A DNA stretch of 64,000 nt, from NCBI RefSeq assembly GCF_013523055.1, contig NZ_JAAMQM010000011.1, positions 152,553-216,552 of the forward strand, given 5' to 3'. The notes below the pieces were generated by a model. It did not search any database. It was given only the letters and a program-made list of their open reading frames with translations, and was not told where the DNA came from. Positions within the stretch are counted from its first letter, which is position 1, and every line of letters begins with the position of its first letter. This document shows positions 17,916-26,751 of this stretch, one piece after another. Source of the stretch: Pseudomonas capeferrum (GTDB taxonomy: Bacteria; Pseudomonadota; Gammaproteobacteria; Pseudomonadales; Pseudomonadaceae). Made by a program: the position numbers and the translations under genes.

Positions 17916-20036
17916 TCATGACGCGGGCCAGGGGAAAATCACCGGGAAATCGCTCGCCTTCTCTGGGGGCATCGGGTGGGCAACCAGGAAGCCCTGCACA
18001 TATTCGCAGCCGTTGGCCTTCAACCAATCGGCCTGGGCCTGGGTCTCCACGCCTTCGGCGATCACCGTGATGCCATAGTCCAGGCACAGCTCGATGACGC
18101 TGCGAGCCAAGGCGACATCCGCGCGGGAGTCGGGCAGCCTGGCAACCAGATGGCGGTCCAGCTTCAAGGTATCGATGGGCAGGTCACGCAGCATGCGCAG
18201 CGAGCAGTCACCGGCGCCGAAATCGTCCAGCGCGACCCGCACGCCCAGCTCGCGCAGTCGATGCACCTGTTTGACCGCTGCGTCGATGTTGTACATCAAC
18301 GAGGTCTCCGCCACCTCGACCTCCAGCTGCGAGGGCAGCAGACCATGCTCCAGAATGACCCGTTGCAGCTCGTCGACCAGTGACGGCAGGGTGAACTGAG
18401 CCTGGCTCAGGCTGATCGCCAGCACCAGCTCGTGATCGAAGCACGGGTACCAAGCCCGTCGCTGAGCGGCGCCCTTGTCATAGATCCAGCTAGCCAGCCG
18501 GTTGATCAACCGCGCTTCTTCGAGCAAAGGAATGAACAGCCCGGGCGGGACGTCGCCGACGCTGGGATGCTGCCAGCGCAGCAAGGCTTCGAAGCCGCGC
18601 AGACGACCGTCGGCAAAGGCCACCTGAGGCTGGTAGACGAGGTTGAAATCCTCCTGCTCGATCGCCGCGCGCACGCTGTTTTCGAGCATCAGGCGCGAGT
18701 GCGCACGACCATTGAGCTCCTGATCGTAAAAGCGATACTGCTGACGCCCTGCCTGCTTGGCCGCATACATGGCCGCGTCTGCCGCGCGAATCAGAGCGTC
18801 GACACTCGTCCCACACTCGGGATAGGTAGCGATGCCGATGCTGACACCCAGGCAGACATCGAGCCCATCCACTTGACGGCACATCGACATGCGCTCGAGC
18901 AGTTTTTCGGCATACCGCCCTGCCTGTTCGGGATAGAGCAGGCCGTCGAACAACGCGGTGAACTCATCACCGCCCATGCGCGCCAGCAGCGCCTGGCTGC
19001 CAAGACAATCCTTGATCTGCTCCGCGACCCAGCGCAGGATCTGATCACCTGCTTCGTGCCCCAGGGTGTCGTTGATTCTCTTGAAGCCGTCCAGGTCCAT
19101 GTACATCAGGGCCTGGGTCTTGTCCGAGCGTTCGGTGCGCAGCAGCGCGCCCTCGACAGCCTGATGAAAACCACGACGATTGAGCAGCCCGGTCAACGGG
19201 TCGGTCACGGCTTGATACTCGAGCTGCTGATGCAGGCTGCGTACCACCGACATGTCGAGGACCGTCACCACCATGGCCCGCTGCTCGACCGGCAATGGGG
19301 CACAGGACAGCGCAACAGGCACCAGTTGTCCTGCCGGGGTTCGCAGATGGCCATCATGGACACGGAGGATCGTCCGTTCCCGGTAGGCCTGGTAGAACGC
19401 CGACTCTCGCCACAGGCAGGGACCCGACAGCTGGATCAGGTCCAGAAAATGCGCACCTCGAAGCTGCTCCACCGAGGCCTGGAGCAGACGCGACGCCTCT
19501 GGGTTGGCAAAGCTGATCACGCCGGCTTCCTCCACGACGAGAATACCTTCCGCGGCATTCTCCAGGATCGAAGCATTGAATGCCCTTGCCGCCTCGAGGT
19601 CACGGGTCAGGCGCTGCAGCATCCGCCGGTTGCGTTGCTGATCGAGCAGGGCCTGGACCTTCGGCTTGAGGATCTGGGGGTCGAAGGGTTTGAACAGATA
19701 ATCCACCGCGCCGCTGGCATAGCCCTTGATCACGGAGGCCTGGGACTGTTCGTTGGCGGTCAGGAAGATGATCGGCGTCAGGCGCGTGCGCTGGCTGCCG
19801 CGCATCAGGCGGGCGACTTCGAAGCCGTCCATCTCGGGCATCTGCACATCGAGCAGAACCAGGTCCACCTCGTGCTCGAGCAGCGCGCTCAAGGCTTCCG
19901 TGCCTGAGCTGGCCGTCAGCACCTGCCAGTCCTGGCGGGTCAACAAGGCTCGCATGCTGAGCAGGTTCTCCGGGTAGTCATCCACGACCAGCAGAACCGA
20001 GCTGCCGTGGGATGCAGAAGAGTAAGCGCAATCCAT
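17916..20036 (-). CDS. cfcR: Response regulator with REC-PAS-GGDEF-EAL domains, CfcR-like c-di-GMP enzyme
   Basis: A 706-aa cytoplasmic c-di-GMP signalling protein. REC is at residues 13-130 (Asp19/Asp20, phospho-acceptor Asp63, Lys117). PAS follows at about 150-265. GGDEF is intact at 355-359. The EAL domain runs from 460 (EAL at 483-485; Asp604-Asp605, Lys625 and Glu661 present). It matches P. putida CfcR (PP_4959) by domain order and by its position beside fda; CfcR is known as a diguanylate cyclase under RpoS and Rsm control. Two departures are visible: the metal-binding Asn of the EAL motif NLS is Ser542, and no RxxD inhibitory site precedes GGDEF. The ATG at 20036 is chosen over an in-frame TTG at 20054. 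Confidence 0.88.
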   Translation of the reverse strand: MDCAYSSASHGSSVLLVVDDYPENLLSMRALLTRQDWQVLTASSGTEALSALLEHEVDLVLLDVQMPEMDGFEVARLMRGSQRTRLTPIIFLTANEQSQASVIKGYASGAVDYLFKPFDPQILKPKVQALLDQQRNRRMLQRLTRDLEAARAFNASILENAAEGILVVEEAGVISFANPEASRLLQASVEQLRGAHFLDLIQLSGPCLWRESAFYQAYRERTILRVHDGHLRTPAGQLVPVALSCAPLPVEQRAMVVTVLDMSVVRSLHQQLEYQAVTDPLTGLLNRRGFHQAVEGALLRTERSDKTQALMYMDLDGFKRINDTLGHEAGDQILRWVAEQIKDCLGSQALLARMGGDEFTALFDGLLYPEQAGRYAEKLLERMSMCRQVDGLDVCLGVSIGIATYPECGTSVDALIRAADAAMYAAKQAGRQQYRFYDQELNGRAHSRLMLENSVRAAIEQEDFNLVYQPQVAFADGRLRGFEALLRWQHPSVGDVPPGLFIPLLEEARLINRLASWIYDKGAAQRRAWYPCFDHELVLAISLSQAQFTLPSLVDELQRVILEHGLLPSQLEVEVAETSLMYNIDAAVKQVHRLRELGVRVALDDFGAGDCSLRMLRDLPIDTLKLDRHLVARLPDSRADVALARSVIELCLDYGITVIAEGVETQAQADWLKANGCEYVQGFLVAHPMPPEKASDFPVIFPWPAS

Positions 20037-20090
20037 ACTGTTCCAGAGCTCCAACGACCACGTCCAGTTTGGATCCGATAATCTACTCTA
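20037..20090 (-). promoter_or_regulatory. Leader of cfcR with four GGA motifs (candidate RsmA/CsrA sites)
   Basis: Read on the minus strand, GGA occurs four times within 41 bases upstream of the ATG (complement positions 20074-20076, 20063-20065, 20050-20052, 20042-20044), the last within ribosome-binding distance. RsmA/CsrA proteins bind GGA, and P. putida cfcR is known to be repressed by Rsm proteins. A CTAGAGT element (complement of about 20085-20091) loosely resembles an RpoS -10 region. Confidence 0.5.
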
Positions 20091-20188
20091 GTTCGGAGCA
20101 GCAAAGACACAAAACAATCAGTTGGCCATCACTGAAAAAACGGGTGACTTTCGACCGGCGGTTGTACCTTGCGGACAGTAGGGAGCCA

Positions 20189-20218
20189 TAAAAAAACCCG
20201 CATCGCTGCGGGTTTCTT
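20189..20218 (-). terminator. Rho-independent terminator of fda
   Basis: On the minus strand AACCCGCA-GCGA-TGCGGGTT forms an 8-bp GC-rich stem with a tetraloop followed by a run of seven T. It begins 10 bp after the fda stop and separates the glycolytic cluster from cfcR. Confidence 0.92.
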
Positions 20219-20228
20219 CACTCTGGGA

Positions 20229-21293
20229 TCAGTTGACCTTGGCGGCCAACTCGCCCTTGGCATAGCGCTGGAACATGTCTTCCAGGGAGATCGGCTTGAT
20301 CTTCGAAGCATTGCCGGCGGTGCCGAAGGCTTCATAGCGAGCGATGCAGACGTCACGCATGGCCTTCACGGTCTCGGCGAAGAATTTGCGTGGGTCGAAC
20401 TCGCTCGGATTCATCGCCATGTGACGACGAATCGCGCCGGTCGAAGCCAGACGCAGGTCGGTGTCGATATTGACCTTGCGCACGCCGTACTTGATGCCCT
20501 CGACGATCTCTTCGACCGGTACGCCGTAGGTCTCCTTGATCTCGCCACCGTACTGGTTGATGATCGCCAGCCACTCTTGCGGGACCGAGGAAGAACCGTG
20601 CATCACCAGGTGGGTGTTGGGGATGCGCTTGTGGATTTCCTTGATACGGTCGATGGCCAGGATGTCGCCGGTCGGCGGCTTGGTGAACTTGTAGGCACCA
20701 TGGCTGGTACCGATGGCGATGGCCAGGGCGTCGACCTGGGTCTTCTTGACGAAATCGGCGGCTTCTTCCGGATCGGTCAGCATCTGGCTGTGGTCCAGGG
20801 TACCTTCGGCGCCGATACCGTCCTCCTCGCCGGCCTGACCGGTTTCCAGGCTACCCAGGCAGCCCAGCTCGCCTTCGACGGAGACGCCGCAGGCGTGAGC
20901 GAAGGCCACGGTCTGCTGGGTCACGCGGACGTTGTAGTCGTAGTCCGAAGGCGTCTTGCCGTCTTCCTTGAGCGAGCCGTCCATCATGACGGAGCTGAAG
21001 CCCAGTTGGATGGAACGCTGGCAGACGTCAGGGCTGGTGCCGTGATCCTGGTGCATGCACACCGGGATGTGCGGGAATTCTTCGATGGCCGCCAGGATCA
21101 GGTGACGCAGGAAGGGGGCGCCAGCGTACTTGCGAGCACCGGCCGAAGCCTGGACGATGACCGGAGAGTCGGTCTTGTCGGCGGCTTCCATGATGGCGCG
21201 CATCTGCTCGAGGTTGTTGACGTTGAAAGCTGGAACGCCGTAACCGAACTCGGCGGCGTGGTCCAGCATCTGGCGCATGCTAATGAGTGCCAT
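20229..21293 (-). CDS. fda: Class II fructose-1,6-bisphosphate aldolase
   Basis: A zinc-dependent aldolase interconverting fructose-1,6-bisphosphate with dihydroxyacetone phosphate and glyceraldehyde-3-phosphate. In pseudomonads, which use Entner-Doudoroff glycolysis, it serves mainly gluconeogenesis. It has 354 aa, with [11 protein letters not shown] (zinc ligand and active-site region), EGELGCLG, and the glycine-rich phosphate-binding VMHGSSSVP. The start at 21293 (MALISMRQ) has GGGAGAG upstream. It is the last gene of the minus-strand tkt-epd-pgk-(two lipoproteins)-fda cluster and is followed by a strong terminator. Confidence 0.96.
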   Translation of the reverse strand: MALISMRQMLDHAAEFGYGVPAFNVNNLEQMRAIMEAADKTDSPVIVQASAGARKYAGAPFLRHLILAAIEEFPHIPVCMHQDHGTSPDVCQRSIQLGFSSVMMDGSLKEDGKTPSDYDYNVRVTQQTVAFAHACGVSVEGELGCLGSLETGQAGEEDGIGAEGTLDHSQMLTDPEEAADFVKKTQVDALAIAIGTSHGAYKFTKPPTGDILAIDRIKEIHKRIPNTHLVMHGSSSVPQEWLAIINQYGGEIKETYGVPVEEIVEGIKYGVRKVNIDTDLRLASTGAIRRHMAMNPSEFDPRKFFAETVKAMRDVCIARYEAFGTAGNASKIKPISLEDMFQRYAKGELAAKVN

Positions 21294-21391
21294 TGTGTAT
21301 CTCTCTCCCGACAAGCGTCGTTTTTCGTGCAAGCCTGCCGCAGCGGCGGTTGCTGTTGATGTTGTGTGGGCCGCCACGGCGGCCCGGCCAG

Positions 21392-21721
21392 TCACGGTGC
21401 CTTGCAGCCCCGCCCTATCAGATCGTTGGTCGCTACCCAGTACGCCAGGCCTTCTTCGCCCTGGACATGGAACGCCAGGACGCCATCGCCATACAGGCTC
21501 CCGGACGCCCCCGGCTCGGACGCCAGCCGATAGACTCGATCGCCCGCGCCCAAACGTACCTCTACAGTATCTCCATTTGCGTCCGCAAGACGCCATGCCA
21601 GCTCGGCCCCACTGTCGCAGACCCAGCGAGTCCAGTCGGCCGACGGCGCAGGCGAAGTGGATCGCAAGCCGGTACATCCTGCCAGGACCGCCAAGGCCAA
21701 CCCGGCCATGAGCGCTCTCAT
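21392..21721 (-). CDS. Small lipoprotein, MliC-like (C-type lysozyme inhibitor family)
   Basis: A 109-aa exported lipoprotein with a lipobox VLAGC at residues 12-16. The mature part, about 90 aa, contains the Cys-bounded MliC-type core ([14 protein letters not shown] ... VYRLAS ... [21 protein letters not shown]). MliC proteins in the outer-membrane periplasmic face inhibit vertebrate C-type lysozymes. The match rests on fold-pattern recognition of a short domain. The inner ATG is chosen because it places the positive charge directly before the hydrophobic stretch. It lies between pgk and fda on the same strand. Confidence 0.68.
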   Translation of the reverse strand: MRALMAGLALAVLAGCTGLRSTSPAPSADWTRWVCDSGAELAWRLADANGDTVEVRLGAGDRVYRLASEPGASGSLYGDGVLAFHVQGEEGLAYWVATNDLIGRGCKAP

Positions 21722-21770
21722 CGATAATCCTCCAAAGACCACGAAACGGCGCCCAGGTTGCCATGCGCCA

Positions 21771-21989
21771 TCAAGGGCAACCCGGCGCGCGCTGCTGATG
21801 TTCGTCGTCGTACTTCTCGAGACCGACAGGTCCCAGGCGCTTGCTGATCACCGGTACGGTCTCCGCCTGCCACTGGGACTGGTAGCAGCCACCCTGGGCA
21901 GGGGTCGGGCCATTGGCCTCCGGGGCCGGCCCGCTGGAGCAGGCGGCGAGCAGACCCGCCAGGATCATCACAGGCAATCGCTTGAGCAT
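21771..21989 (-). CDS. Small hypothetical lipoprotein
   Basis: A 72-aa peptide starting MLKRLPVMILAGLLAAC, a clean lipoprotein signal with Cys17 (lipobox LLAAC). A Pro/Ala-rich linker and a short acidic C-terminus with two further Cys (residues 35 and 71) follow. No family is recognised. It lies 32 bp downstream of pgk and 49 bp upstream of the MliC-like gene on the same strand, so it is probably carried on the tkt-pgk-fda transcript. Length, signal and conserved spacing argue for a real gene, but only the signal is diagnostic. Confidence 0.6.
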   Translation of the reverse strand: MLKRLPVMILAGLLAACSSGPAPEANGPTPAQGGCYQSQWQAETVPVISKRLGPVGLEKYDDEHQQRAPGCP

Positions 21990-22021
21990 CGGCTCGCTTC
22001 CTCTGCCAGGCGTCGACCTTT

Positions 22022-23185
22022 TCAGGCCTTGGCCCGCTGTTCCAGGATTTCGACCGCGGGAAGGACCTTGCCCTCGACGAACTCGAGGAAGGCGCCGCCG
22101 CCGGTAGAAATGTAGGAGATCTTTTCGGCGACGCCATATTTGTCGATGGCCGCCAGGGTATCGCCACCACCGGCAATGGAGAAGGCGCTGCTGTCGGCGA
22201 TGGCCTGAGCCAGCACCTTGGTGCCATTGCCGAACTGGTCGAATTCGAAGACACCGACCGGACCGTTCCACAGGATGGTCCTGGAGGATTTCAGCGCCTC
22301 GGCGAAATTGGCGGCGGTCTGTGGACCGATATCCAGGATCATGTCGTCGTCGGCCACCTCGGCGATGCTCTTGACGGTGGCTTCGGCGCTCTCGGCGAAC
22401 TCCTTGGCGACGACTACATCCACCGGCAATGGCACGTTGACCTTGGCCGCGATGGCCTTGGCGGTCTCGATCAGGTCAGGCTCGTACAGCGATTTGCCGA
22501 CATTGTGACCGGCCGCGGCCAGGAAGGTGTTGGCGATGCCGCCACCGACGATCAACAGGTCGCAGACCTGGCTGAGGCTGTTCAACACGTCCAGCTTGGT
22601 CGAGACCTTGGAGCCGGCGACGATGGCCGCCATCGGCTTGGCCGGGGCTTTCAGGGCCTTGCCCAGGGCATCCAGCTCGGCGGCCAGCAGAGGGCCAGCC
22701 GCCGCGACCTTGGCGAATTTGGCGACACCGTGGGTGGAACCTTCGGCACGGTGAGCGGTGCCGAAGGCATCCATGACGAACACGTCGCACAGTGCGGCGT
22801 ACTTCTGCGCCAACTCGTCGGCGTTCTTCTTCTCGCCCTTGTTGAAGCGTACGTTCTCGAACAACACCAGGTCACCCGCACCGACAGTGACACCGTCCAG
22901 GTAGTCGGCTACCAGCGGCACATCGCGCCCCAGGGCCTTGGTCAGGTAGTCGGCCACCGGCTTGAGGCTGTTCTCGGCCGAAAACTCGCCTTCGGTCGGA
23001 CGGCCCAGATGCGAGCAGATCATCACGGCGGCGCCTTTTTCCAAGGCCAAGCGGATGGTCGGCAACGCAGCCTGGATACGCGCATCGCTGCTTACCACAC
23101 CGTCCTTCACGGGGACGTTGAGGTCTTCGCGGATCAGTACGCGCTTACCTTGCAGGTCGAGGTCGGTCATCTTCAACACGGTCAT
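22022..23185 (-). CDS. pgk: Phosphoglycerate kinase
   Basis: Transfers phosphate between 1,3-bisphosphoglycerate and ADP; cytosolic central carbon metabolism. It has 387 aa, the usual bacterial length. It carries the N-terminal [24 protein letters not shown] substrate motifs, KVSTKLDVL and, near the C-terminus, [11 protein letters not shown] (nucleotide-binding) and [18 protein letters not shown] lies eight bases before the ATG. It starts 12 bp after epd, so the two are one transcription unit. Confidence 0.97.
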   Translation of the reverse strand: MTVLKMTDLDLQGKRVLIREDLNVPVKDGVVSSDARIQAALPTIRLALEKGAAVMICSHLGRPTEGEFSAENSLKPVADYLTKALGRDVPLVADYLDGVTVGAGDLVLFENVRFNKGEKKNADELAQKYAALCDVFVMDAFGTAHRAEGSTHGVAKFAKVAAAGPLLAAELDALGKALKAPAKPMAAIVAGSKVSTKLDVLNSLSQVCDLLIVGGGIANTFLAAAGHNVGKSLYEPDLIETAKAIAAKVNVPLPVDVVVAKEFAESAEATVKSIAEVADDDMILDIGPQTAANFAEALKSSRTILWNGPVGVFEFDQFGNGTKVLAQAIADSSAFSIAGGGDTLAAIDKYGVAEKISYISTGGGAFLEFVEGKVLPAVEILEQRAKA

Positions 23186-23197
23186 GAATGCGGTCCT

Positions 23198-24265
23198 TCA
23201 GGGCTGTTTGCAGGTGGTGCTAGTGGAGTGGACGACGCGCAGGAAATGGTCGGCAACGTCGAGCATGCGGTTGGCGAACCCCCACTCGTTGTCGAACCAG
23301 GCCAACAGGTTCACCAGGCGCGGGCCGGAAACGAGGGTCTGGCTGGCGTCGACGATGGCCGAGTGCGGGTCATGGTTGAAATCACAGCTGGCGTGCGGCA
23401 GTTCAGTGTAGGCCAGAAGACCCTGCAGCGGACCGGTACTCGCGGCTTCGCGCAGCACCCGGTTGACTTCGGCCGCGGTGGTGTCACGGGCAGTCTGCAA
23501 GGTGATGTCCAGGCAGGATACGTTAACCGTCGGCACGCGCACGGCTTTGGCCTGAATTCGCCCGGCAAGTTCCGGAAGCAGACGCTCGATACCGCGTGCC
23601 AGTCCCGTGGACACCGGAATCACCGACTGGAAGGCCGAGCGTGTACGACGCAGGTCCTCATGGTGATAGGCGTCGATCACCGGCTGGTCGTTCATCGCCG
23701 AGTGGATGGTGGTGATCGATACGTATTCGATGCCGAATGCCTGATCCAGCACGCGCAGCAGCGGCACGCCGCAGTTGGTCGTGCAGGAAGCGTTGGAGAC
23801 CAGCCGCTCATGGCCATTCAGGCCGTCCTGGTTGATGCCGTAGACCACCGTGGCATCGACGTCCGCCTCGCTGGCCATCGGCTGGGAAAACAGCACGCGC
23901 GGTGCACCGGCATCGAGGAACCGCTGACCGTCGGCGCGGGTGTGATAGGCGCCGGAGCACTCCAGCACCAGGTCGATATCCAGGCCGGCCCAGTCGATGC
24001 CTTCAGGCGTGGCGCTGCGCAAGACCTTCACGCAGTCGCCGTTGATATGCAGACAGTCGCCTTCGACCTTCACCTCGCCGGGAAAGCGCCCGTGGGTAGA
24101 GTCGAAGCGTGTCAGGTATTCCACGCTGGCCAGGTCGGCCAGGTCGTTCAGTGCAACGATCTCGAAACCGGCCTTCGCCCCCCGCTCGACCAATGCGCGC
24201 AGTACGCAACGACCGATGCGGCCGTAGCCGTTGAGTGCAACTTTGTAAGGACGCGTTTGGGACAT
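23198..24265 (-). CDS. epd: Erythrose-4-phosphate dehydrogenase
   Basis: A GAPDH-superfamily enzyme of 355 aa that oxidises erythrose-4-phosphate to 4-phosphoerythronate, feeding pyridoxal phosphate synthesis; some GAPDH activity is possible. It has Rossmann GYGRIGRCVLRAL near residues 13-25, the catalytic SNASCTTNCG (Cys near 161), HSAMNDQPV in place of the GAPDH pattern, and WFDNEWGFANRM at the C-terminus. The HSAMNDQ segment and the tkt-epd-pgk context favour Epd over Gap. The gap to tkt is 244 bp and contains two inverted repeats. Confidence 0.9.
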   Translation of the reverse strand: MSQTRPYKVALNGYGRIGRCVLRALVERGAKAGFEIVALNDLADLASVEYLTRFDSTHGRFPGEVKVEGDCLHINGDCVKVLRSATPEGIDWAGLDIDLVLECSGAYHTRADGQRFLDAGAPRVLFSQPMASEADVDATVVYGINQDGLNGHERLVSNASCTTNCGVPLLRVLDQAFGIEYVSITTIHSAMNDQPVIDAYHHEDLRRTRSAFQSVIPVSTGLARGIERLLPELAGRIQAKAVRVPTVNVSCLDITLQTARDTTAAEVNRVLREAASTGPLQGLLAYTELPHASCDFNHDPHSAIVDASQTLVSGPRLVNLLAWFDNEWGFANRMLDVADHFLRVVHSTSTTCKQP

Positions 24266-24331
24266 GGGGGCTCACGAACTAGTGCGTAGTATGGCCGTAC
24301 CTACCGAGACCGTCTGGTAATCGGCCGCTGC

Positions 24332-24417
24332 CGTTGCATTCAGGCCGCTCTGCACAGACCGCGTCAACGCCTCGGGGGCGTACGGCGTGACCTGTGCAGA
24401 ACGGCCTGAATGCAACG
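24332..24417. repeat. Long near-perfect hairpin between tkt and epd
   Basis: Arms 24332-24357 and 24392-24417 are 26-bp inverted repeats with one mismatch. Inside them, GTCAACGCC and GGCGTGAC add about eight more pairs with one bulge, giving an approximately 86-nt hairpin. No T-run follows in either direction, so it is not a normal terminator, and it does not carry the REP core seen elsewhere in the window. Confidence 0.85.
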
Positions 24418-24430
24418 TCGAACCGAGCTT

Positions 24431-24501
24431 GATCGACCGAGGCACACGTCGGGACGAACCACGACAATGGCCTCGGTGATCGGAGGGCATCGATGCCCTC
24501 C
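24431..24501. repeat. Second inverted repeat plus 20-bp palindrome after tkt
   Basis: GATCGACCGAGGC (24431-24443) pairs with GCCTCGGTGATC further on, with one bulge. Immediately adjacent, 24482-24501 is a perfect 20-bp palindrome (GGAGGGCATC and its complement). Both lie within 80 bp of the tkt stop codon on the transcript leading to epd. Confidence 0.7.
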
Positions 24502-24509
24502 ACTGTACA

Positions 24510-26507
24510 TCAGTCTTCCAGCAGTTCTTCGGCGGTCGCCAGGATATTGTCCAGGGTGAAGCCGAACTCTTCGAACAGCGCAGGCGCCGGAGCCGACTCC
24601 CCGTAGGTGGTCATGCCGATGACACGGCCTTCGAGACCGACATACTTGTACCAGAAGTCTGCATGAGCAGCTTCGATGGCGATACGCGCGCTGACTTCCA
24701 GCGGCAGGACGGACTGCTTGTAGCCGGCATCCTGGGCATCGAACACGCTGGTGGATGGCATGGAAACCACACGCACCTTGCGGCCTTGGGCGGTCAGCTT
24801 GTCGAACGCCTGAACGGCCAGGCCAACTTCGGAGCCGGTCGCGATCAGGATCAGCTCGGGCTCGCCCGCGCAGTCCTTCAGTACATAGCCACCGCGGCCG
24901 ATCGCGGCGATCTGGTCGGCATCGCGCTCCTGGTGCTGCAGGTTCTGACGCGAGAAGATCAGCGCCGAAGGCCCATCCTTGCGCTCCAGGGCATGCTTCC
25001 AGGACACGGCCGATTCGACCGCGTCGGCTGGACGCCAAGTGTCGAGGTTCGGTGTGCTGCGCAGGCTGGTCAACTGCTCGACCGGCTGGTGGGTCGGGCC
25101 GTCCTCGCCCAGGCCGATGGAGTCGTGGGTGTAGACATGCACCACACGCTGCTTCATCAGGGCGGACATGCGCACGGCGTTGCGGGCGTATTCCATGAAC
25201 ATCAGGAAGGTCGCGCCGTAAGGCACCAGGCCGCCATGCAGGGCGACGCCGTTCATGATCGCGGTCATGCCGAACTCGCGCACGCCGTAGAACACGTAGT
25301 TGCCGCTGGCATCGTCGGCAGCCACGCCCTTGCAACCTTTCCACAGGGTCAGGTTGGAACCGGCGAGGTCGGCGGAGCCGCCCAGCAGTTCGGGCAGCAG
25401 GGGACCGAAGGCGTTCAGGGTGTTCTGACTGGCCTTGCGGCTGGCGATGGTCTCGCCCTTGGCGGCGACTTCGGCGATGTAGGCCTGGGCCTTCTCGGCG
25501 AAGTCGGCCGGCAGCTCGCCCGCCACGCGGCGCTTGAACTCGGCGGCCAGGTCGGGGAAGGCCTTGGCGTAGGCGTCGAAGCGCTGATTCCAGTCGGCCT
25601 CGGCCTTGGCACCGGCGTCCTTGGCGTCCCACTCGGCGTAGATGTCGGCAGGCACTTCGAACGGACCGTGGTTCCAGTTCAACTGCTTGCGGGCCAGGGC
25701 GATTTCATCGTTGCCCAGCGGCGCACCGTGGGAATCTTCCTTGCCCTGCTTGTTCGGCGAGCCGAAACCGATGATGGTCTTGCAGCAGATCAGGGTCGGA
25801 CGGTCGCTCTTGCGCGCCGTTTCGATGGCGGTCTTGATCTCGTCGGCGTCATGACCGTCGACATTGCGGATCACCTGCCAGTTGTAGGCTTCGAAACGCT
25901 TTGGCGTGTCGTCGGTGAACCAGCCATGGACTTCGCCATCGATGGAGATACCGTTGTCATCGTAGAAGGCGATCAGCTTGTTCAGGCCCAGCGTGCCGGC
26001 CAGCGAGGCGACTTCGTGGGAGATGCCTTCCATCATGCAGCCGTCACCCATGAAGACATAGGTGTGGTGATCGACGACCTGGTGGCCTTCGCGGTTGAAC
26101 TGGTCGGCCAGCACTTTTTCGGCGAGCGCGAAACCGACCGCATTGGCCAGGCCCTGGCCCAGGGGTCCGGTGGTGGTCTCCACGCCAGGGGTGTAGCCCA
26201 GCTCCGGGTGGCCTGGCGTACGGCTGTGCAACTGGCGGAAACCCTTGAGGTCATCGATCGACAGGTCGTAGCCGGTCAGGTGCAGCAGCGAATAGATCAG
26301 CATCGAACCGTGGCCGTTGGACAGCACGAAGCGGTCGCGGTCAGCGAATTTCGGGTTGCTCGGGCTGTGCTTCAGATAGTCACGCCACAGTACCTCGGCG
26401 ATATCCGCCATGCCCATGGGGGCACCTGGGTGGCCGCTGTTGGCCTTTTGCACGGCATCCATGCTGAGTGCACGAATAGCGTTCGCACGCTCACGACGGC
26501 TGGGCAT
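24510..26507 (-). CDS. tkt: Transketolase
   Basis: A thiamine diphosphate enzyme of the pentose phosphate pathway that moves two-carbon units between ketoses and aldoses. It has 665 aa. The ThDP motif starts at [20 protein letters not shown] (residues 156 onward), with N-terminal SGHPGAPMG and [15 protein letters not shown]. The pyrimidine-binding domain carries FGMTAIMNG and [19 protein letters not shown]. The ATG at 26507 has GGAG ten bases upstream; longer in-frame versions lack homology. It heads the minus-strand cluster tkt-epd-pgk-fda and is divergent from sahR. Confidence 0.97.
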   Translation of the reverse strand: MPSRRERANAIRALSMDAVQKANSGHPGAPMGMADIAEVLWRDYLKHSPSNPKFADRDRFVLSNGHGSMLIYSLLHLTGYDLSIDDLKGFRQLHSRTPGHPELGYTPGVETTTGPLGQGLANAVGFALAEKVLADQFNREGHQVVDHHTYVFMGDGCMMEGISHEVASLAGTLGLNKLIAFYDDNGISIDGEVHGWFTDDTPKRFEAYNWQVIRNVDGHDADEIKTAIETARKSDRPTLICCKTIIGFGSPNKQGKEDSHGAPLGNDEIALARKQLNWNHGPFEVPADIYAEWDAKDAGAKAEADWNQRFDAYAKAFPDLAAEFKRRVAGELPADFAEKAQAYIAEVAAKGETIASRKASQNTLNAFGPLLPELLGGSADLAGSNLTLWKGCKGVAADDASGNYVFYGVREFGMTAIMNGVALHGGLVPYGATFLMFMEYARNAVRMSALMKQRVVHVYTHDSIGLGEDGPTHQPVEQLTSLRSTPNLDTWRPADAVESAVSWKHALERKDGPSALIFSRQNLQHQERDADQIAAIGRGGYVLKDCAGEPELILIATGSEVGLAVQAFDKLTAQGRKVRVVSMPSTSVFDAQDAGYKQSVLPLEVSARIAIEAAHADFWYKYVGLEGRVIGMTTYGESAPAPALFEEFGFTLDNILATAEELLED

Positions 26508-26680
26508 CGCTAATCTCCTGGGCTTTGTATGAGTGATGTAACAAAAGGCGGTCATTTTCGCCCACAGTTGCCCTGGGGGCAATGACGGATGGACGAACAG
26601 GGACGAATTTCCTGTTTTCAGGCTCATTCTGCCGGCAGTACGCCCCTGAAGCGGTCGATTCCAAGGATCGACGGGCCGCC

Positions 26681-26725
26681 TATCGTGCAATATCAAAACT
26701 TTTTGATATTGCTATTGCGACGATA
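26681..26725. promoter_or_regulatory. Operator-like palindrome upstream of sahR-metK
   Basis: CAATATCAAAA (26688-26698) and TTTTGATATTG (26701-26711) form a perfect 11-bp inverted repeat with a 2-bp spacer. It is flanked symmetrically by TATCG (26681-26685) and CGATA (26721-26725). The outer half reaches across the putative -35 box. ArsR-family regulators bind such AT-rich palindromes, so this is the probable SahR autoregulatory site. Confidence 0.72.
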
Positions 26726-26743
26726 GCGGCGCCTGTCTAGACT
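26715..26743 (+). promoter_or_regulatory. Putative sigma-70 promoter of sahR
   Basis: TTGCGA (26715-26720), a 17-bp spacer and TAGACT (26738-26743). The predicted transcription start, about 7 bp after the -10, falls at or within a few bases of the ATG at 26752. Confidence 0.5.
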
Positions 26744-26751
26744 GCGGCCTC

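Noticed and set aside
22505..26513. Two long plus-strand frames (22505-24289, 24663-26513) antisense to pgk/epd and tkt
   Set aside because: They fully overlap enzymes with all catalytic motifs and have no recognisable features of their own.
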